From Actinacidiphila alni (GTDB taxonomy: Bacteria > Actinomycetota > Actinomycetes > Streptomycetales > Streptomycetaceae): 64,000 nucleotides of DNA. The notes under the pieces are model-generated. The model had not been told where the DNA came from. It ran no database searches and saw nothing but the letters and a program-made list of their open reading frames with translations. The stretch lies in contig NZ_FONG01000005.1 in assembly GCF_900112845.1 (NCBI RefSeq), positions 62,001 through 126,000 of the forward strand. Direction: 5' to 3'. Both the position numbers and the translations under genes were made by a program. This document shows positions 27,110-35,437 of this stretch, in pieces (within the stretch, counting starts at the first letter, position 1; every line of letters starts with the position of its first letter).

Positions 27110-27801
27110 CGCAGCAGGACACCGAACGCCCGCGCCCCGTACGGGTGATGCCCGTCGAGCGGGAGGGCTTCTCGCTGACGGTGCCGATGACGTGGTGGGA
27201 GTTCGACCTGCACCCGGCCACCCGCGACGACAGCGTACGGCGCATGATCGCGCAGCGGGTGAAGGAGAATCCGGCGCTGGCCGAGCACCGGGAAGTGCTG
27301 GGCCGGTTCCTGAAGAAGGCGGCGCGGGACGCGTACGAGAGCGGCGCGGTCTACATCGGCTGCATGGCGCAGAACTTCGGCGCGCTGCCGCTCACCGCGT
27401 CGGTGACGGTGTCGCTGGTGGGCGCGCGCACCGCCGACGGCCAGCTGCTGGCCGCCGACCCGGCGTCGATCGTGGCCGGCCTGCGCGCCCGGGAGGCGGT
27501 CAAGGACGGCGACCCGTGGCGCAAGGTGACCACCGTCGAGATCCCGGAGACGGGCCTGGCGGCACGGACGTACGGCATCGAGGACGTGACCGTGCCGGGC
27601 GACTCGCGCCCGGTCCGCACCGTGCTGATGCAGACCTTCATTCCGCTTCCGGGCCAGGCCGACAAGGTCGCGCTGGTCGCGGGCAGCAGCGCCGTGCTGG
27701 ACCTCGCCGACTCCTTCTTCGATATCTTCGACGCGGTCACGTCAACGTTTCGGTACCGGGAACCGGGGGCTGCACCCGCCGCGTCCACCCCTGTAGGTTG
27801 A
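27106..27801 (+). CDS. ESX-cluster associated protein of unknown function
   Basis: A 231-aa soluble protein, coupled to the WXG-like gene by a 4-nt overlap. The N-terminus has VEREGFSLTVPMTWWEFDL and later strands alternate with ALPLTASVTVSLVG and TYGIEDVTVPGDSRPVRTVLMQTFIPLPGQADKVALVAGS. This reads like a single alpha/beta sandwich of the PsbP/LpqN-like kind seen beside ESX genes, but without a signal peptide. Known pathway links are only by neighbourhood. Confidence 0.65.
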   Translation: MTQQDTERPRPVRVMPVEREGFSLTVPMTWWEFDLHPATRDDSVRRMIAQRVKENPALAEHREVLGRFLKKAARDAYESGAVYIGCMAQNFGALPLTASVTVSLVGARTADGQLLAADPASIVAGLRAREAVKDGDPWRKVTTVEIPETGLAARTYGIEDVTVPGDSRPVRTVLMQTFIPLPGQADKVALVAGSSAVLDLADSFFDIFDAVTSTFRYREPGAAPAASTPVG

Positions 27802-27885
27802 AGCATCAGCAGACCATCAGACACATCTGCGACCAGGAGCCACGGGGGTCGGCCCTGCGGCACGTTCGACGAGAGGTAAGCCGCT

Positions 27886-28182
27886 ATGGCTAATGTCAAC
27901 GTTACGTATCAGGACATGCGGGACGCGGCCACGAAGCTGCGCAACGGTCAGCACGAGATCACCGAGAAGCTGAACACGCTGCACAAGTTCGTCCAGGACC
28001 TCGTCAACGGCGGGTACGTCACGGACCGTTCGTCGAAGCAGTTCGACCAGTCGTACAGCGAGTTCAACACCGGTGCCACCAAGACCATCGAGGGTCTGGA
28101 CGGCATGGGCAAGTTCCTGGAGAGCGCGGCCGACGCGTTCCAGCAGGCGGACGAGCAGCTCGCCAAGGGCCTCAACGGCTGA
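27886..28182 (+). CDS. WXG100-family ESAT-6-like protein
   Basis: A 98-aa, two-helix protein of the ESAT-6/CFP-10 size class. The first helix covers about residues 8-42 and the second about 52-92. The turn reads VNGGYVTDRSSKQF, so the canonical Trp-x-Gly is replaced, and the C-terminus DAFQQADEQLAKGL keeps the hydrophobic-x3-Asp export pattern. A good AGAGGTAAGCC site lies just before the ATG. No EccC ATPase or EccD channel is in the window, so export would use an ESX machine encoded elsewhere. Confidence 0.85.
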   Translation: MANVNVTYQDMRDAATKLRNGQHEITEKLNTLHKFVQDLVNGGYVTDRSSKQFDQSYSEFNTGATKTIEGLDGMGKFLESAADAFQQADEQLAKGLNG

Positions 28183-28306
28183 CGCAGCTGTCAACGGCTG
28201 ACACGGCCGACCGCCGCCCGTACGTCCCTACGGATGGACGCACGGGCCGGTCCGGCTCCGCGATGCGCCGCGGCGACGACACCGTCCGCCGCGGCGCACT
28301 CGCGTC

Positions 28307-28333
28307 TACGGGGACTACGGGGACTACGGGGGC
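28307..28333. repeat. Short 9-bp tandem repeat upstream of mqnC
   Basis: Three consecutive copies of TACGGGGAC, the last with one change, in the 232-bp gap between the WXG gene and mqnC, about 80 bp before the mqnC start. Confidence 0.6.
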
Positions 28334-28414
28334 TTCGGGCACCCGGGGACGGCCCCGGCCCCTGGCGTACGCTGGGCGGGTCCGACCTGAACCCCCTCCG
28401 AAGGGACCTGCCCG

Positions 28415-29626
28415 GTGACTTCCCCGGTGAGCGATATCGCAGCCGTCCTCGACCGTGCCGCGGCCGGTGGCCGGATCACCCCGCAGGAGGCGCTCGACCT
28501 CTACCGCTCGGCACCCCTGCACGCGCTCGGCTCCGCCGCCGACGCCGTACGCCGCCGCCGGTACGCGGGCACCGAGCACATCGCGACGTACATCATCGAG
28601 CGGAACATCAACTACACGAACGTCTGCGTGACGGCGTGCAAGTTCTGCGCCTTCTACGCCGCGCCCAAGGACACCGGCAAGGGCTGGTCGCGCGGGCTCG
28701 ACGACATCCTGCGGCGGTGCGCGGAGACGGTGGAGCTGGGCGGCACCCAGATCATGTTCCAGGGCGGCCACCACCCCGACTACGGCGTGGAGTACTACGA
28801 GGAGCACTTCGCCGCGATCAAGGCGGCCTTCCCGCAGCTGGTCATCCACTCCCTCGGCGCCTCCGAGGTCGAGCACATGGCGAAGATCTCCGGCGTCAGC
28901 GCCGAGGAGGCGATCCGCCGGATCCACGCGGCCGGCCTCGACTCCTTCGCGGGCGCCGGCGCCGAACTGCTGCCGGAGCGCCCCCGCAAGGCCATCGCCC
29001 CGCTGAAGGAGTCCGGCGAGCGCTGGCTGGAGATCATGGAGACCGCCCACAACCTGGGCGTCGAGTCCACCTCCACCATGCTGATGGGCACCGGCGAGAC
29101 CAACGCCGAGCGGATCGAGCACCTGCGGATGATCCGCGACGTGCAGGACCGCACCGGCGGCTTCCGCGCCTTCATCCCGTACACGTACCAGCCGGAGAAC
29201 AACCACCTGAAGGGGCAGACGCAGGCGACCCTCTTCGAGTACCTGCGGATGATCGCCATCGCCCGGCTCTTCCTCGACAACGTCGCGCACATCCAGGGCT
29301 CCTGGCTGACCACCGGCAAGGAGGTCGGCCAGCTCTCCCTGCACTACGGCGCCGACGACCTCGGCTCGGTGATGCTGGAGGAAAACGTGGTGTCCTCGGC
29401 CGGCGCCAAGCACCGCTCCAACCGCATGGAGCTGATCCACCTCATCCGCTCCGCCGGCCGCGTCCCGGCGCAGCGCGCCACCACCTACGAGCACCTGGTC
29501 GTGCACGACGACCCGGCGGACGACCCGGTCAACGACCACGTCGTCTCGCACCTGTCGTCCACCGCGATCGAGGGCGGCACCGCGCACCCGGAGCTGAAGC
29601 TGCTCGGCAGCTCCGCCTCGCACTGA
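28415..29626 (+). CDS. mqnC: Dehypoxanthine futalosine cyclase MqnC (radical SAM)
   Basis: Cyclises dehypoxanthine futalosine in menaquinone biosynthesis. It is 403 aa with the radical-SAM motif CVTACKFCAFY (Cx3Cx2C) near residue 70, IERNINYTNVC before it and the GGHHPDYGVEYY, GAGAELL and TMLMGTGE segments shared with the MqnE/CofH group. Start at GTG 28415 with CGAAGGGACCTG upstream. Immediately after it are a shrunken amidohydrolase gene and menG, in the same direction. Confidence 0.95.
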   Translation: MTSPVSDIAAVLDRAAAGGRITPQEALDLYRSAPLHALGSAADAVRRRRYAGTEHIATYIIERNINYTNVCVTACKFCAFYAAPKDTGKGWSRGLDDILRRCAETVELGGTQIMFQGGHHPDYGVEYYEEHFAAIKAAFPQLVIHSLGASEVEHMAKISGVSAEEAIRRIHAAGLDSFAGAGAELLPERPRKAIAPLKESGERWLEIMETAHNLGVESTSTMLMGTGETNAERIEHLRMIRDVQDRTGGFRAFIPYTYQPENNHLKGQTQATLFEYLRMIAIARLFLDNVAHIQGSWLTTGKEVGQLSLHYGADDLGSVMLEENVVSSAGAKHRSNRMELIHLIRSAGRVPAQRATTYEHLVVHDDPADDPVNDHVVSHLSSTAIEGGTAHPELKLLGSSASH

Positions 29627-29727
29627 CCCCTTTTCCTTACGGGGATCCTTTCGGGGATCCCTACGGGTTCCGTACGAAAATCGGGGTGCGCCACCCGTGC
29701 GCGGCGGCCGTGCTGGATCATGGAGGC

Positions 29728-30228
29728 ATGCTGACGCTTCACGTGGCCCCGCTGCTCCGGCTCACCGCGGACGGCGAGGCCGCCCCGGACGGCGCCGTCC
29801 TCGTCGACGGCGGCCGGGTCGTCGCGGTCGGGCCGATGGACGAGGTCGCCGCCGCGCACCCCGAGGCCCGGGTACGGCGCTGGCGCGGCACCATCGGCCC
29901 CGGCCTGGTCGCCGACGGGGTCCGGGTGCTGCTGGAGGAGACTTACCACGAGGACCCGAACGACCCCGGGCGCGCCCGGGACCGTACCGAGTCCGTACGG
30001 CGCGGCATCCACGGGCTGCTCACCCGCGGGGTCACCGGCGTCGTGGACGACCTCACCGACGGGGACGTACGGGCCGCCGTCGACCGCACCGGGCTGCTGC
30101 GGCTGTGGCCCGGCACCACCTCGCCCGGCCTCGCGCCCGGCGGGCGCGCCGACCTCGCCGTCTTCGACAGCGAGGGGTCGTGCGTGGCGACCGTGCTCGG
30201 CGGGCGGATCGTGCACCGCAGGGCCTGA
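29728..30228 (+). CDS. Truncated amidohydrolase-like (imidazolonepropionase-like domain) protein
   Basis: A 166-aa product with the two halves of the composite beta-sandwich domain that flank the TIM barrel of metal-dependent amidohydrolases: an N-terminal GAVLVDGGRVVAVGP and a C-terminal LAPGGRADLAVFDSEGSCVATVLGGRIV. The barrel that would bear the metal-binding histidines is reduced to about 90 residues (HxH is absent). Amidohydrolase activity is therefore unlikely. Between mqnC and menG it may derive from an aminofutalosine deaminase-type gene and now act as a structural or regulatory protein. The start at ATG 29728 has TGGAGGC upstream. Confidence 0.75.
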   Translation: MLTLHVAPLLRLTADGEAAPDGAVLVDGGRVVAVGPMDEVAAAHPEARVRRWRGTIGPGLVADGVRVLLEETYHEDPNDPGRARDRTESVRRGIHGLLTRGVTGVVDDLTDGDVRAAVDRTGLLRLWPGTTSPGLAPGGRADLAVFDSEGSCVATVLGGRIVHRRA

Positions 30229-30264
30229 CGTCCCCGGCCGCCGGGGGCGGAATAAGGTGGGGGC

Positions 30265-30954
30265 GTGACCCGGGCATCCTTGGACAAGCAGCCGCAGGAC
30301 GTCGCCGCCATGTTCGACGACGTGGCGGCCAAGTACGACCTGACCAACGACGTACTGTCCCTCGGGCAGACCCGGCTCTGGCGCCGGGCCGTCGCCCAGG
30401 CCCTCGACGTCACCCCCGGCGAACGTGTCCTCGACCTCGGCGCGGGCACCGGTACGTCGTCGCTGCCCTTCGTCGCGGCCGGCGCGTCCGTCGTGCCGTG
30501 CGACTTCTCCCTCGGCATGCTCCGCGAGGGCAAGAAGCGGCGGCCGGAACTCCCGCTCACCGCCGGGGACGCGACCCGGCTGCCGTTCGCCGACGGCGTC
30601 TTCGACGCCGTCACCATCTCCTTCGCGCTGCGCAACGTCCAGGACACCGCCGCCGCGCTGCGGGAGATGCGGCGGGTGGCCCGGCCGGGCGGGCGGCTGG
30701 TCATCTGTGAGTTCAGCCACCCCACCTTCCGGCCCTTCCGCACCGTCTACACGGAGTACCTGATGCGGGCCCTTCCGCCGGTCGCCACCGCCGTGAGCAG
30801 CAGCCCCGACGCGTACGTCTATCTCGCCGAGTCCATTCGTGCCTGGCCGGATCAGGCGGCTCTCGCCGCTCAACTCCAGTCCGCCGGCTGGTCCTCCGTC
30901 GCCTGGCGCAACCTCACCGGCGGCATCGTCGCCCTCCACCGGGCCACGGCCTGA
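30265..30954 (+). CDS. menG: Demethylmenaquinone methyltransferase MenG (UbiE)
   Basis: SAM-dependent C-methylation of demethylmenaquinone, the last ring step. It is 229 aa with UbiE/MenG motifs: [26 protein letters not shown], the SAM site [39 protein letters not shown] and the late [23 protein letters not shown]. The GTG start at 30265 follows the amidohydrolase-like gene by 36 nt. Confidence 0.94.
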   Translation: MTRASLDKQPQDVAAMFDDVAAKYDLTNDVLSLGQTRLWRRAVAQALDVTPGERVLDLGAGTGTSSLPFVAAGASVVPCDFSLGMLREGKKRRPELPLTAGDATRLPFADGVFDAVTISFALRNVQDTAAALREMRRVARPGGRLVICEFSHPTFRPFRTVYTEYLMRALPPVATAVSSSPDAYVYLAESIRAWPDQAALAAQLQSAGWSSVAWRNLTGGIVALHRATA

Positions 30955-31006
30955 CTCCTGCGGAGTGCGGTGCCCCTCCGGGGGGAGAGGGTGCCCGATG
31001 TCTTTT

Positions 31007-31232
31007 AGGGGCGCGGGGACGCGCGCTGCGCCGGCGGAAGTGGGTGCCCGATAGGGGCGCGGGGAACTGCGCGGCCCGCCCCCACCGGCCGGTGGTCGCA
31101 CAAACAACAGCGTCTGCCCCGCTGGGGGCGGTTTGTCAGCAGCAGCCCCGCGCGGCCTGAGCGCGCAGTTCCCCGCGCCCCTGGAAGGGCACCCTCCTCC
31201 GCATGCCCCTGGTAGGGGCACCCTCCTCCGCG
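31007..31232. repeat. Streptomyces-type intergenic inverted repeat with tandem copies
   Basis: In the 336-bp gap between menG and the next membrane protein. A perfect 21-bp inverted repeat (31053-31073 with 31162-31182, arms beginning AGGGGCGCGGGGAACTGCG) encloses an 88-bp spacer that includes ACAAACAACAGCGTCTGCC. Its left arm is partly duplicated at 31007-31020, and AGGGGCACCCTCCTCCGC-like blocks occur twice just after it (about 31186 and 31212). The motif GGGGCGCGGGGAACTGCGCG is, from memory, very common between Streptomyces genes. No ORF or promoter is evident. Confidence 0.8.
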
Positions 31233-31290
31233 CAGGGGCGGGTCGGGAAAAGGCCGGGCGGGTCCGGGCGGGGGACCATAGGGTGGCCCG

Positions 31291-32709
31291 ATGCAGATCA
31301 ACGGGGTGTTCGGAGCGGGCCCGTGGTCCCGCCCGGCAGCGGCCGGCGCGGCCCCGGCAGGGGCACTCCTCACCCTCGCCGCGGTGATCGGCGCGGCAAC
31401 CGGCCCGGCGGTCCACGAACCGACCGTCGGCTGGTGGGACCGCACCCGCATCTCCCTGGCCGCCCTCCTCCAGGGCATCGGCCCCTCCCTGACCGCGAAG
31501 ACCTCGCTGCGCGAGACCGGCGTCGGCTACGGAGAAGCCTTCTCCTCCAGCGACGGCACGATCGCCGGCTCCGGCCTGACGGGCGCGCCGTCCGCCCACG
31601 CGTCGTACACGGTGGTCCCGCTGACCGTGACACTCCTGTGGATCGCCGTGCTGTGGCTGGCGCTGCGTTACTTCGTCCGGGCCGGAGGCCACCAAGCCGC
31701 GGTACGGGCCGCGGTCGTCTCCGCGGTGGCCGCCCTGGCGCTGGCGCTGGCCGCGCCGCTGACCATCGACAGCACGCGCCTGACGCCGAGCCCCGTCGCC
31801 GTGGTGTGCGGCGCGCTGCTGCTCGGCCTGGTCACGGGCCTGGCGGCGCTGCCCGCGCCCGGCCGCGCGGCCTGGCTCGCCGCCCGCCCGGCGGCGCGTG
31901 CCGCCCTGCGCGTCGTGACGACCGCCGCGCTCGGCCTCGTCCTGGCGGTCCTGCTCTGCGGCGCGATCGCCTTCGCCGTGGCTGTCGCGTACGGCGACGA
32001 CATCACCGGCTGGGGCGTCCTGGCCGCCGCCGTCCTGCTGCCGAATCTGGGCACGGCGGGCCTCGCCGTCGGCTGGGGCGGCCCGCTGAAGGTGACCTTC
32101 TCGCTGTACGGCGGCGAGGACTCCCGTACGGCGGACCACACGGTCGGCCTGTCGGACCTGACGCATGTGTGGGGCGGCTGGGCGTGCGTGCTCGCGGTCG
32201 CCGCGGGCGTGGTGTGCGCGGTCGGCTACGGCGTGCTGGTGTCGTGGCGTACGGCGACGCGCGGCGAAGGTTTCCTGGCGGCCGGAGTGTTCGCCGTACT
32301 GTTCACGGCCCTGGTCGCGGTGGGCGGCGCCTCCACGGACACCACGTCCGTCTTCGGGGCGGCGCGTTCGGCGTCCGGCGGGTCCGACGCGTCCGCCTGG
32401 ACCAACCGGCAGTCGGTGGGCGGGGGAGTGGCGTTCGCGCTGCTCTTCGGCCTGCTGTGGTCGGTGGCCGCCGTCGCGGCGGGACCGTACGTACGGCGGG
32501 CCCTCGGCGGCGGTACGGGTCCGCGGCCCGCGCTGCTGCGGGAGGAGGCGGCGTACGCGGCGGCGGCGTACGCGGCGGCCCCGGCGTACGGGGGCGCCGT
32601 ACCGCCCCGGCCGGCCGTGCCCCCGCAGCCGTCCGTACCCCCGCAGCCGGCCGGGCCGCCCGTCCTCGACCTCGGCCTGATCACCCCGGAACGCCCGGAC
32701 AAGCCGTAA
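31291..32709 (+). CDS. Polytopic membrane protein, streptophobe-family-like
   Basis: A 472-aa membrane protein with about ten hydrophobic segments separated by short loops and a disordered Pro-rich C-terminus (PAVPPQPSVPPQPAGPP). No enzymatic motif is visible. From memory, similarly sized, Ala/Val-rich membrane proteins with loops such as LQGIGPSLTAKTSLRETG and TSVFGAARSASGG are called 'streptophobe family' in Streptomyces; the assignment is tentative. It follows the intergenic repeat block and is probably transcribed on its own. Confidence 0.7.
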   Translation: MQINGVFGAGPWSRPAAAGAAPAGALLTLAAVIGAATGPAVHEPTVGWWDRTRISLAALLQGIGPSLTAKTSLRETGVGYGEAFSSSDGTIAGSGLTGAPSAHASYTVVPLTVTLLWIAVLWLALRYFVRAGGHQAAVRAAVVSAVAALALALAAPLTIDSTRLTPSPVAVVCGALLLGLVTGLAALPAPGRAAWLAARPAARAALRVVTTAALGLVLAVLLCGAIAFAVAVAYGDDITGWGVLAAAVLLPNLGTAGLAVGWGGPLKVTFSLYGGEDSRTADHTVGLSDLTHVWGGWACVLAVAAGVVCAVGYGVLVSWRTATRGEGFLAAGVFAVLFTALVAVGGASTDTTSVFGAARSASGGSDASAWTNRQSVGGGVAFALLFGLLWSVAAVAAGPYVRRALGGGTGPRPALLREEAAYAAAAYAAAPAYGGAVPPRPAVPPQPSVPPQPAGPPVLDLGLITPERPDKP

Positions 32710-32872
32710 CGGCCCGCCCGGCGACGGACGTTCGTCACTCGACGCCGCCCGGGGCGGCCGGCCGGCGACCCGCCGGGCCCGCGGTTGGGGCGGGCGCCGC
32801 CGCGTCCGGCCGCCGGGCCAAATAGACTCGGGCACCACCGAGCAGTCACTCGCCGAAACGGGAGAGCCCACC

Positions 32873-34159
32873 GTGACCGACACCGCCCTGTCCGAGCGCA
32901 GCGCCGATGTGATCGTCGTCGGCGCCGGTCCCGCCGGCTCGACGACCGCGTACTACCTGGCCAAGTCCGGGCTGGACGTCCTGCTGCTGGAGAAGACGGC
33001 CTTCCCGCGCGAGAAGGTGTGCGGCGACGGCCTGACCCCGCGCGCCACCAAGCAGCTGGTGTCGATGGGCATCGACATCTCGCAGGAGGCGGGCTGGCTG
33101 CGCAACAAGGGCCTGCGCATCATCAGCGGCGGCGTCCGCCTGGAGATGGACTGGCCGGACCTGGCCGCGTACCCGGACTACGGCCTGGTCCGCAAGCGCG
33201 ACGACTTCGACGACATCCTCGCCCAGCAGGCGGTGAAGGCGGGCGCGACGCTGTACGAGCGGTGCAATGTGGGCGGCCCGGTCACCGACCCGCGCACCGG
33301 CCGGATCACCGGCGTCGAGGCCAAGCTCGGCGAGGAGAAGCGGCCGGTCACCTTCCACGCGCCGCTGGTGGTCGCCGCCGACGGCAACTCCACCCGGCTG
33401 TCACTGGCGATGGGCCTGCACCGCCGCGAGGACCGGCCGATGGGCGTCGCGGTCCGTACGTACTTCACCTCGCCGCGGCACGAGGACGACTACCTGGAGT
33501 CGTGGCTGGAGCTGTGGGACCGGCGCGGGCCGCAGGACCGCCAACTGCCCGGCTACGGCTGGGTCTTCGGCCTCGGGGACGGCACGTCCAACGTCGGCCT
33601 CGGCATCCTCAACTCCTCCTCCGCCTACCGCGAGCTGGACTGGCGCGAGGTGCTCAAGACGTGGTGCGCGTCGATGCCGGAGGACTGGGGCTTCACCCCG
33701 GACAACATGACGCAGCCGATCCGCGGCGCCGCCCTCCCGATGGCGTTCAACCGCAAGCCGCACTACACCAAGGGCCTGGTCCTGGTCGGCGACGCGGGCG
33801 GCCTGGTCAACCCGTTCAACGGCGAGGGCATCGCGTACGCGATGGAGTCCGGCCAGATCGCGGCCGACGTCATCACCCAGGCGCACGCCCGCGCCACCGC
33901 CGCGCAGCGCGAACTGGCCCTGCAGAACTACCCGCAGATCCTCAAGGACACCTACGGCGGCTACTACACGCTCGGCCGCGCCTTCGTGAAGCTGATCGGC
34001 AACCCGAAGGTCCTCCAGATCGCCACCCAGCGCGGCCTGACGCACCCGATGCTGATGCGCTTCTGCCTGAAGCTGCTGGCGAACCTCACCGACCCGACCG
34101 GCGGCGACGCGATGGACCGCGTGATCAACGGTCTGACGAAGATCACGCCCAGGGCCTAG
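32873..34159 (+). CDS. Geranylgeranyl-reductase-family FAD oxidoreductase, possibly MenJ-like
   Basis: A 428-aa FAD-dependent enzyme with VIVVGAGPAGSTTAYYLAKSGLDVLLLEK (dinucleotide fold), the family's FPREKVCGDGLTPRA box, and the second flavin motif VLVGDAGGLVNPFNGEGIAYAMESG. Such enzymes saturate isoprenoid double bonds. Beside menG and complex I, the likely substrate is the menaquinone tail (streptomycetes make partly saturated MK-9), as for mycobacterial MenJ. That link is inference. Confidence 0.88.
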   Translation: MTDTALSERSADVIVVGAGPAGSTTAYYLAKSGLDVLLLEKTAFPREKVCGDGLTPRATKQLVSMGIDISQEAGWLRNKGLRIISGGVRLEMDWPDLAAYPDYGLVRKRDDFDDILAQQAVKAGATLYERCNVGGPVTDPRTGRITGVEAKLGEEKRPVTFHAPLVVAADGNSTRLSLAMGLHRREDRPMGVAVRTYFTSPRHEDDYLESWLELWDRRGPQDRQLPGYGWVFGLGDGTSNVGLGILNSSSAYRELDWREVLKTWCASMPEDWGFTPDNMTQPIRGAALPMAFNRKPHYTKGLVLVGDAGGLVNPFNGEGIAYAMESGQIAADVITQAHARATAAQRELALQNYPQILKDTYGGYYTLGRAFVKLIGNPKVLQIATQRGLTHPMLMRFCLKLLANLTDPTGGDAMDRVINGLTKITPRA

Positions 34160-34162
34160 CCG

Positions 34163-34921
34163 ATGTCACAGCTCGCCTTCCCGCTCTTCGACCCGGCCGC
34201 CGGCCAGGGGGCACGGCAGTTCGCCGAACTCGGCCTCGCGCTGCTGCTGTCCACCCTGATCGGCGCCGAGCGGGCGACACAGCAGAAGAGCGCCGGGCTG
34301 CGCACGCACACCCTGGTCGGGGTGGGCAGCGCGCTGTTCATGGAGGTGTCCCAGCACGGGTTCAACGCCGTGCTGGGCCTGCAGAACGTGTCGTTCGACC
34401 CGTCGCGGGTCGCCGCGCAGATCGTCTCCGGCATCGGTTTCATCGGCGGCGGCCTGATCTTCGTGCGCCGCGACGCGGTCCGCGGGCTGACCACCGCGGC
34501 GACCGTCTGGCTGACCTGCGCGGTCGGCATGGCCTGCGGCGGCGGGCTGCCGCTGCTGGCCATCGGGGTCACCTTCGCGCACTTCCTGGTGGTCCAGGGC
34601 TATCCGTGGCTGACCCGCCGCGTCGCCTTCCTGGCCACGCCCGAGCGCACCCGGCTGCATCTGGCGTACCGGATCGGCACCGGTGTCCTCACCCGCGTGC
34701 TGGAACACGCCGCCGCGCAGGGCTTCCGTGTGGTCCAGGTCCGGGTCGACCGCGCCGCGCGGCACCCCGACGACGAGGACGCCCCCGCCCCGGAGGCGGG
34801 TACGGCGCTGGTCGCCGTCGACGTCGAGGGCACCACCGATCCGGCGCGTCTCGTCGCCGAACTCGCCGATTTCCCCGAACTCCTCAGCGTTTCCTCGGTC
34901 GCGGACGAGTCCGCCGACTAA
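34163..34921 (+). CDS. MgtC/SapB-family membrane protein
   Basis: A 252-aa protein. The N-terminal half has four to five membrane helices in the MgtC pattern (FAELGLALLLSTLIGAERATQQKSAGLRTHTLVGVGSALFM, then FDPSRVAAQIVSGIGFIGGGLI and the positively charged RGLTTAATVWLTCAVGMACG). The C-terminal half is cytoplasmic and acidic, similar to the ACT-like tail of MgtC. MgtC acts in growth under Mg2+ limitation in pathogens; its role here is unknown. It begins 3 nt after the previous stop, so cotranscription is likely. Confidence 0.88.
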   Translation: MSQLAFPLFDPAAGQGARQFAELGLALLLSTLIGAERATQQKSAGLRTHTLVGVGSALFMEVSQHGFNAVLGLQNVSFDPSRVAAQIVSGIGFIGGGLIFVRRDAVRGLTTAATVWLTCAVGMACGGGLPLLAIGVTFAHFLVVQGYPWLTRRVAFLATPERTRLHLAYRIGTGVLTRVLEHAAAQGFRVVQVRVDRAARHPDDEDAPAPEAGTALVAVDVEGTTDPARLVAELADFPELLSVSSVADESAD

Positions 34922-35040
34922 CCCTCTTCCAGCGCGGCCCGCAGCCGTGCGAAGCCCTCCGACCGCCACCGTTCGCCGTACGTCCTCCGCGTCCATACCC
35001 GTCCTCCCGTGCGTCCCGACCCTCGACGCTATCCGCGCGT

Positions 35041-35240
35041 CTATACGGGCAGCGCCCAGCCCGGCCCGTCGCCCGAGCCGATCCGCACCCGCTGCCCCTC
35101 CGCCGTGACGGCCATCGTGAACTCCGCCAGATGCGGCGCACCCGCGTGCTCCCACAGCCCGACGGCCTCCTCGACCGCGTCCCACAGCCGGACTGGGCTG
35201 CCACCCGGCGAGCGTCACCAGCACCGTCCCGCCCGCGGGC
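35041..35240 (-). pseudogene. Remnant of a methyltransferase C-terminus
   Basis: On the reverse strand a fragment ends at the TAG of 35041-35043 and reads RLWDAVEEAVGLWEHAGAP, then a beta strand (FTMAVTAEGQRVRIGS) and GWALPV-stop. This resembles the end of Streptomyces protein-L-isoaspartate-type or FxLD-system methyltransferases. The upstream part, GGTVLVTLAGWQ, is in a different frame, so a frameshift separates the pieces, and the catalytic N-terminal domain is gone. Confidence 0.5.
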
Positions 35241-35345
35241 GGCGGCGTTGCCGTGCGAGACTCCAAGGATCCGGCCGGGCCGGTGCTCGGCTTCGGCGCG
35301 GACGCGTTCGCCGCGTTCGTGGCGGGCCTCAAGGGCGGTCAAACT
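35205..35345 (+). pseudogene. Remnant of a DUF397 protein
   Basis: The forward frame reads GGGVAVRDSKDPAGPVLGFG then FAAFVAGLKGG, the standard C-terminus of DUF397 (VAVRDSKDPxGPVLxFxxxxWxAFVxGxKxG). The N-terminal W-R-K-S-S-x-S half is missing and no start or ribosome-binding site is visible. It abuts the reverse-strand methyltransferase remnant, so both genes were broken at or near one junction. Confidence 0.6.
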
Positions 35346-35437
35346 CGGAACCGGTGTGATCCGTACAACCTTCGAGGACTGTCGGCAGTCGCTTGTGGTG
35401 CACAGGAACGCCGGGTTCCGAGGGACGTGTCCGGGGG

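Noticed and set aside
20956-28182. Idea that the toxin island is an integrated mobile element
   Set aside because: No integrase, tRNA target or flanking direct repeats were seen at its borders; recombination between homologous flanks is enough to explain it.
29485-32883. A 1132-aa reverse-strand open frame
   Set aside because: It crosses four supported forward genes and an intergenic repeat, with low-complexity Arg/Gly/Ala composition; antisense shadow.
34918-35000. Reverse-strand segment reading TYGERWRSEGFARLRAALEEG-stop after the MgtC gene
   Set aside because: It looks protein-like but is very short, has no start, and could be chance in GC-rich DNA; the ending is not distinctive enough to name a family.
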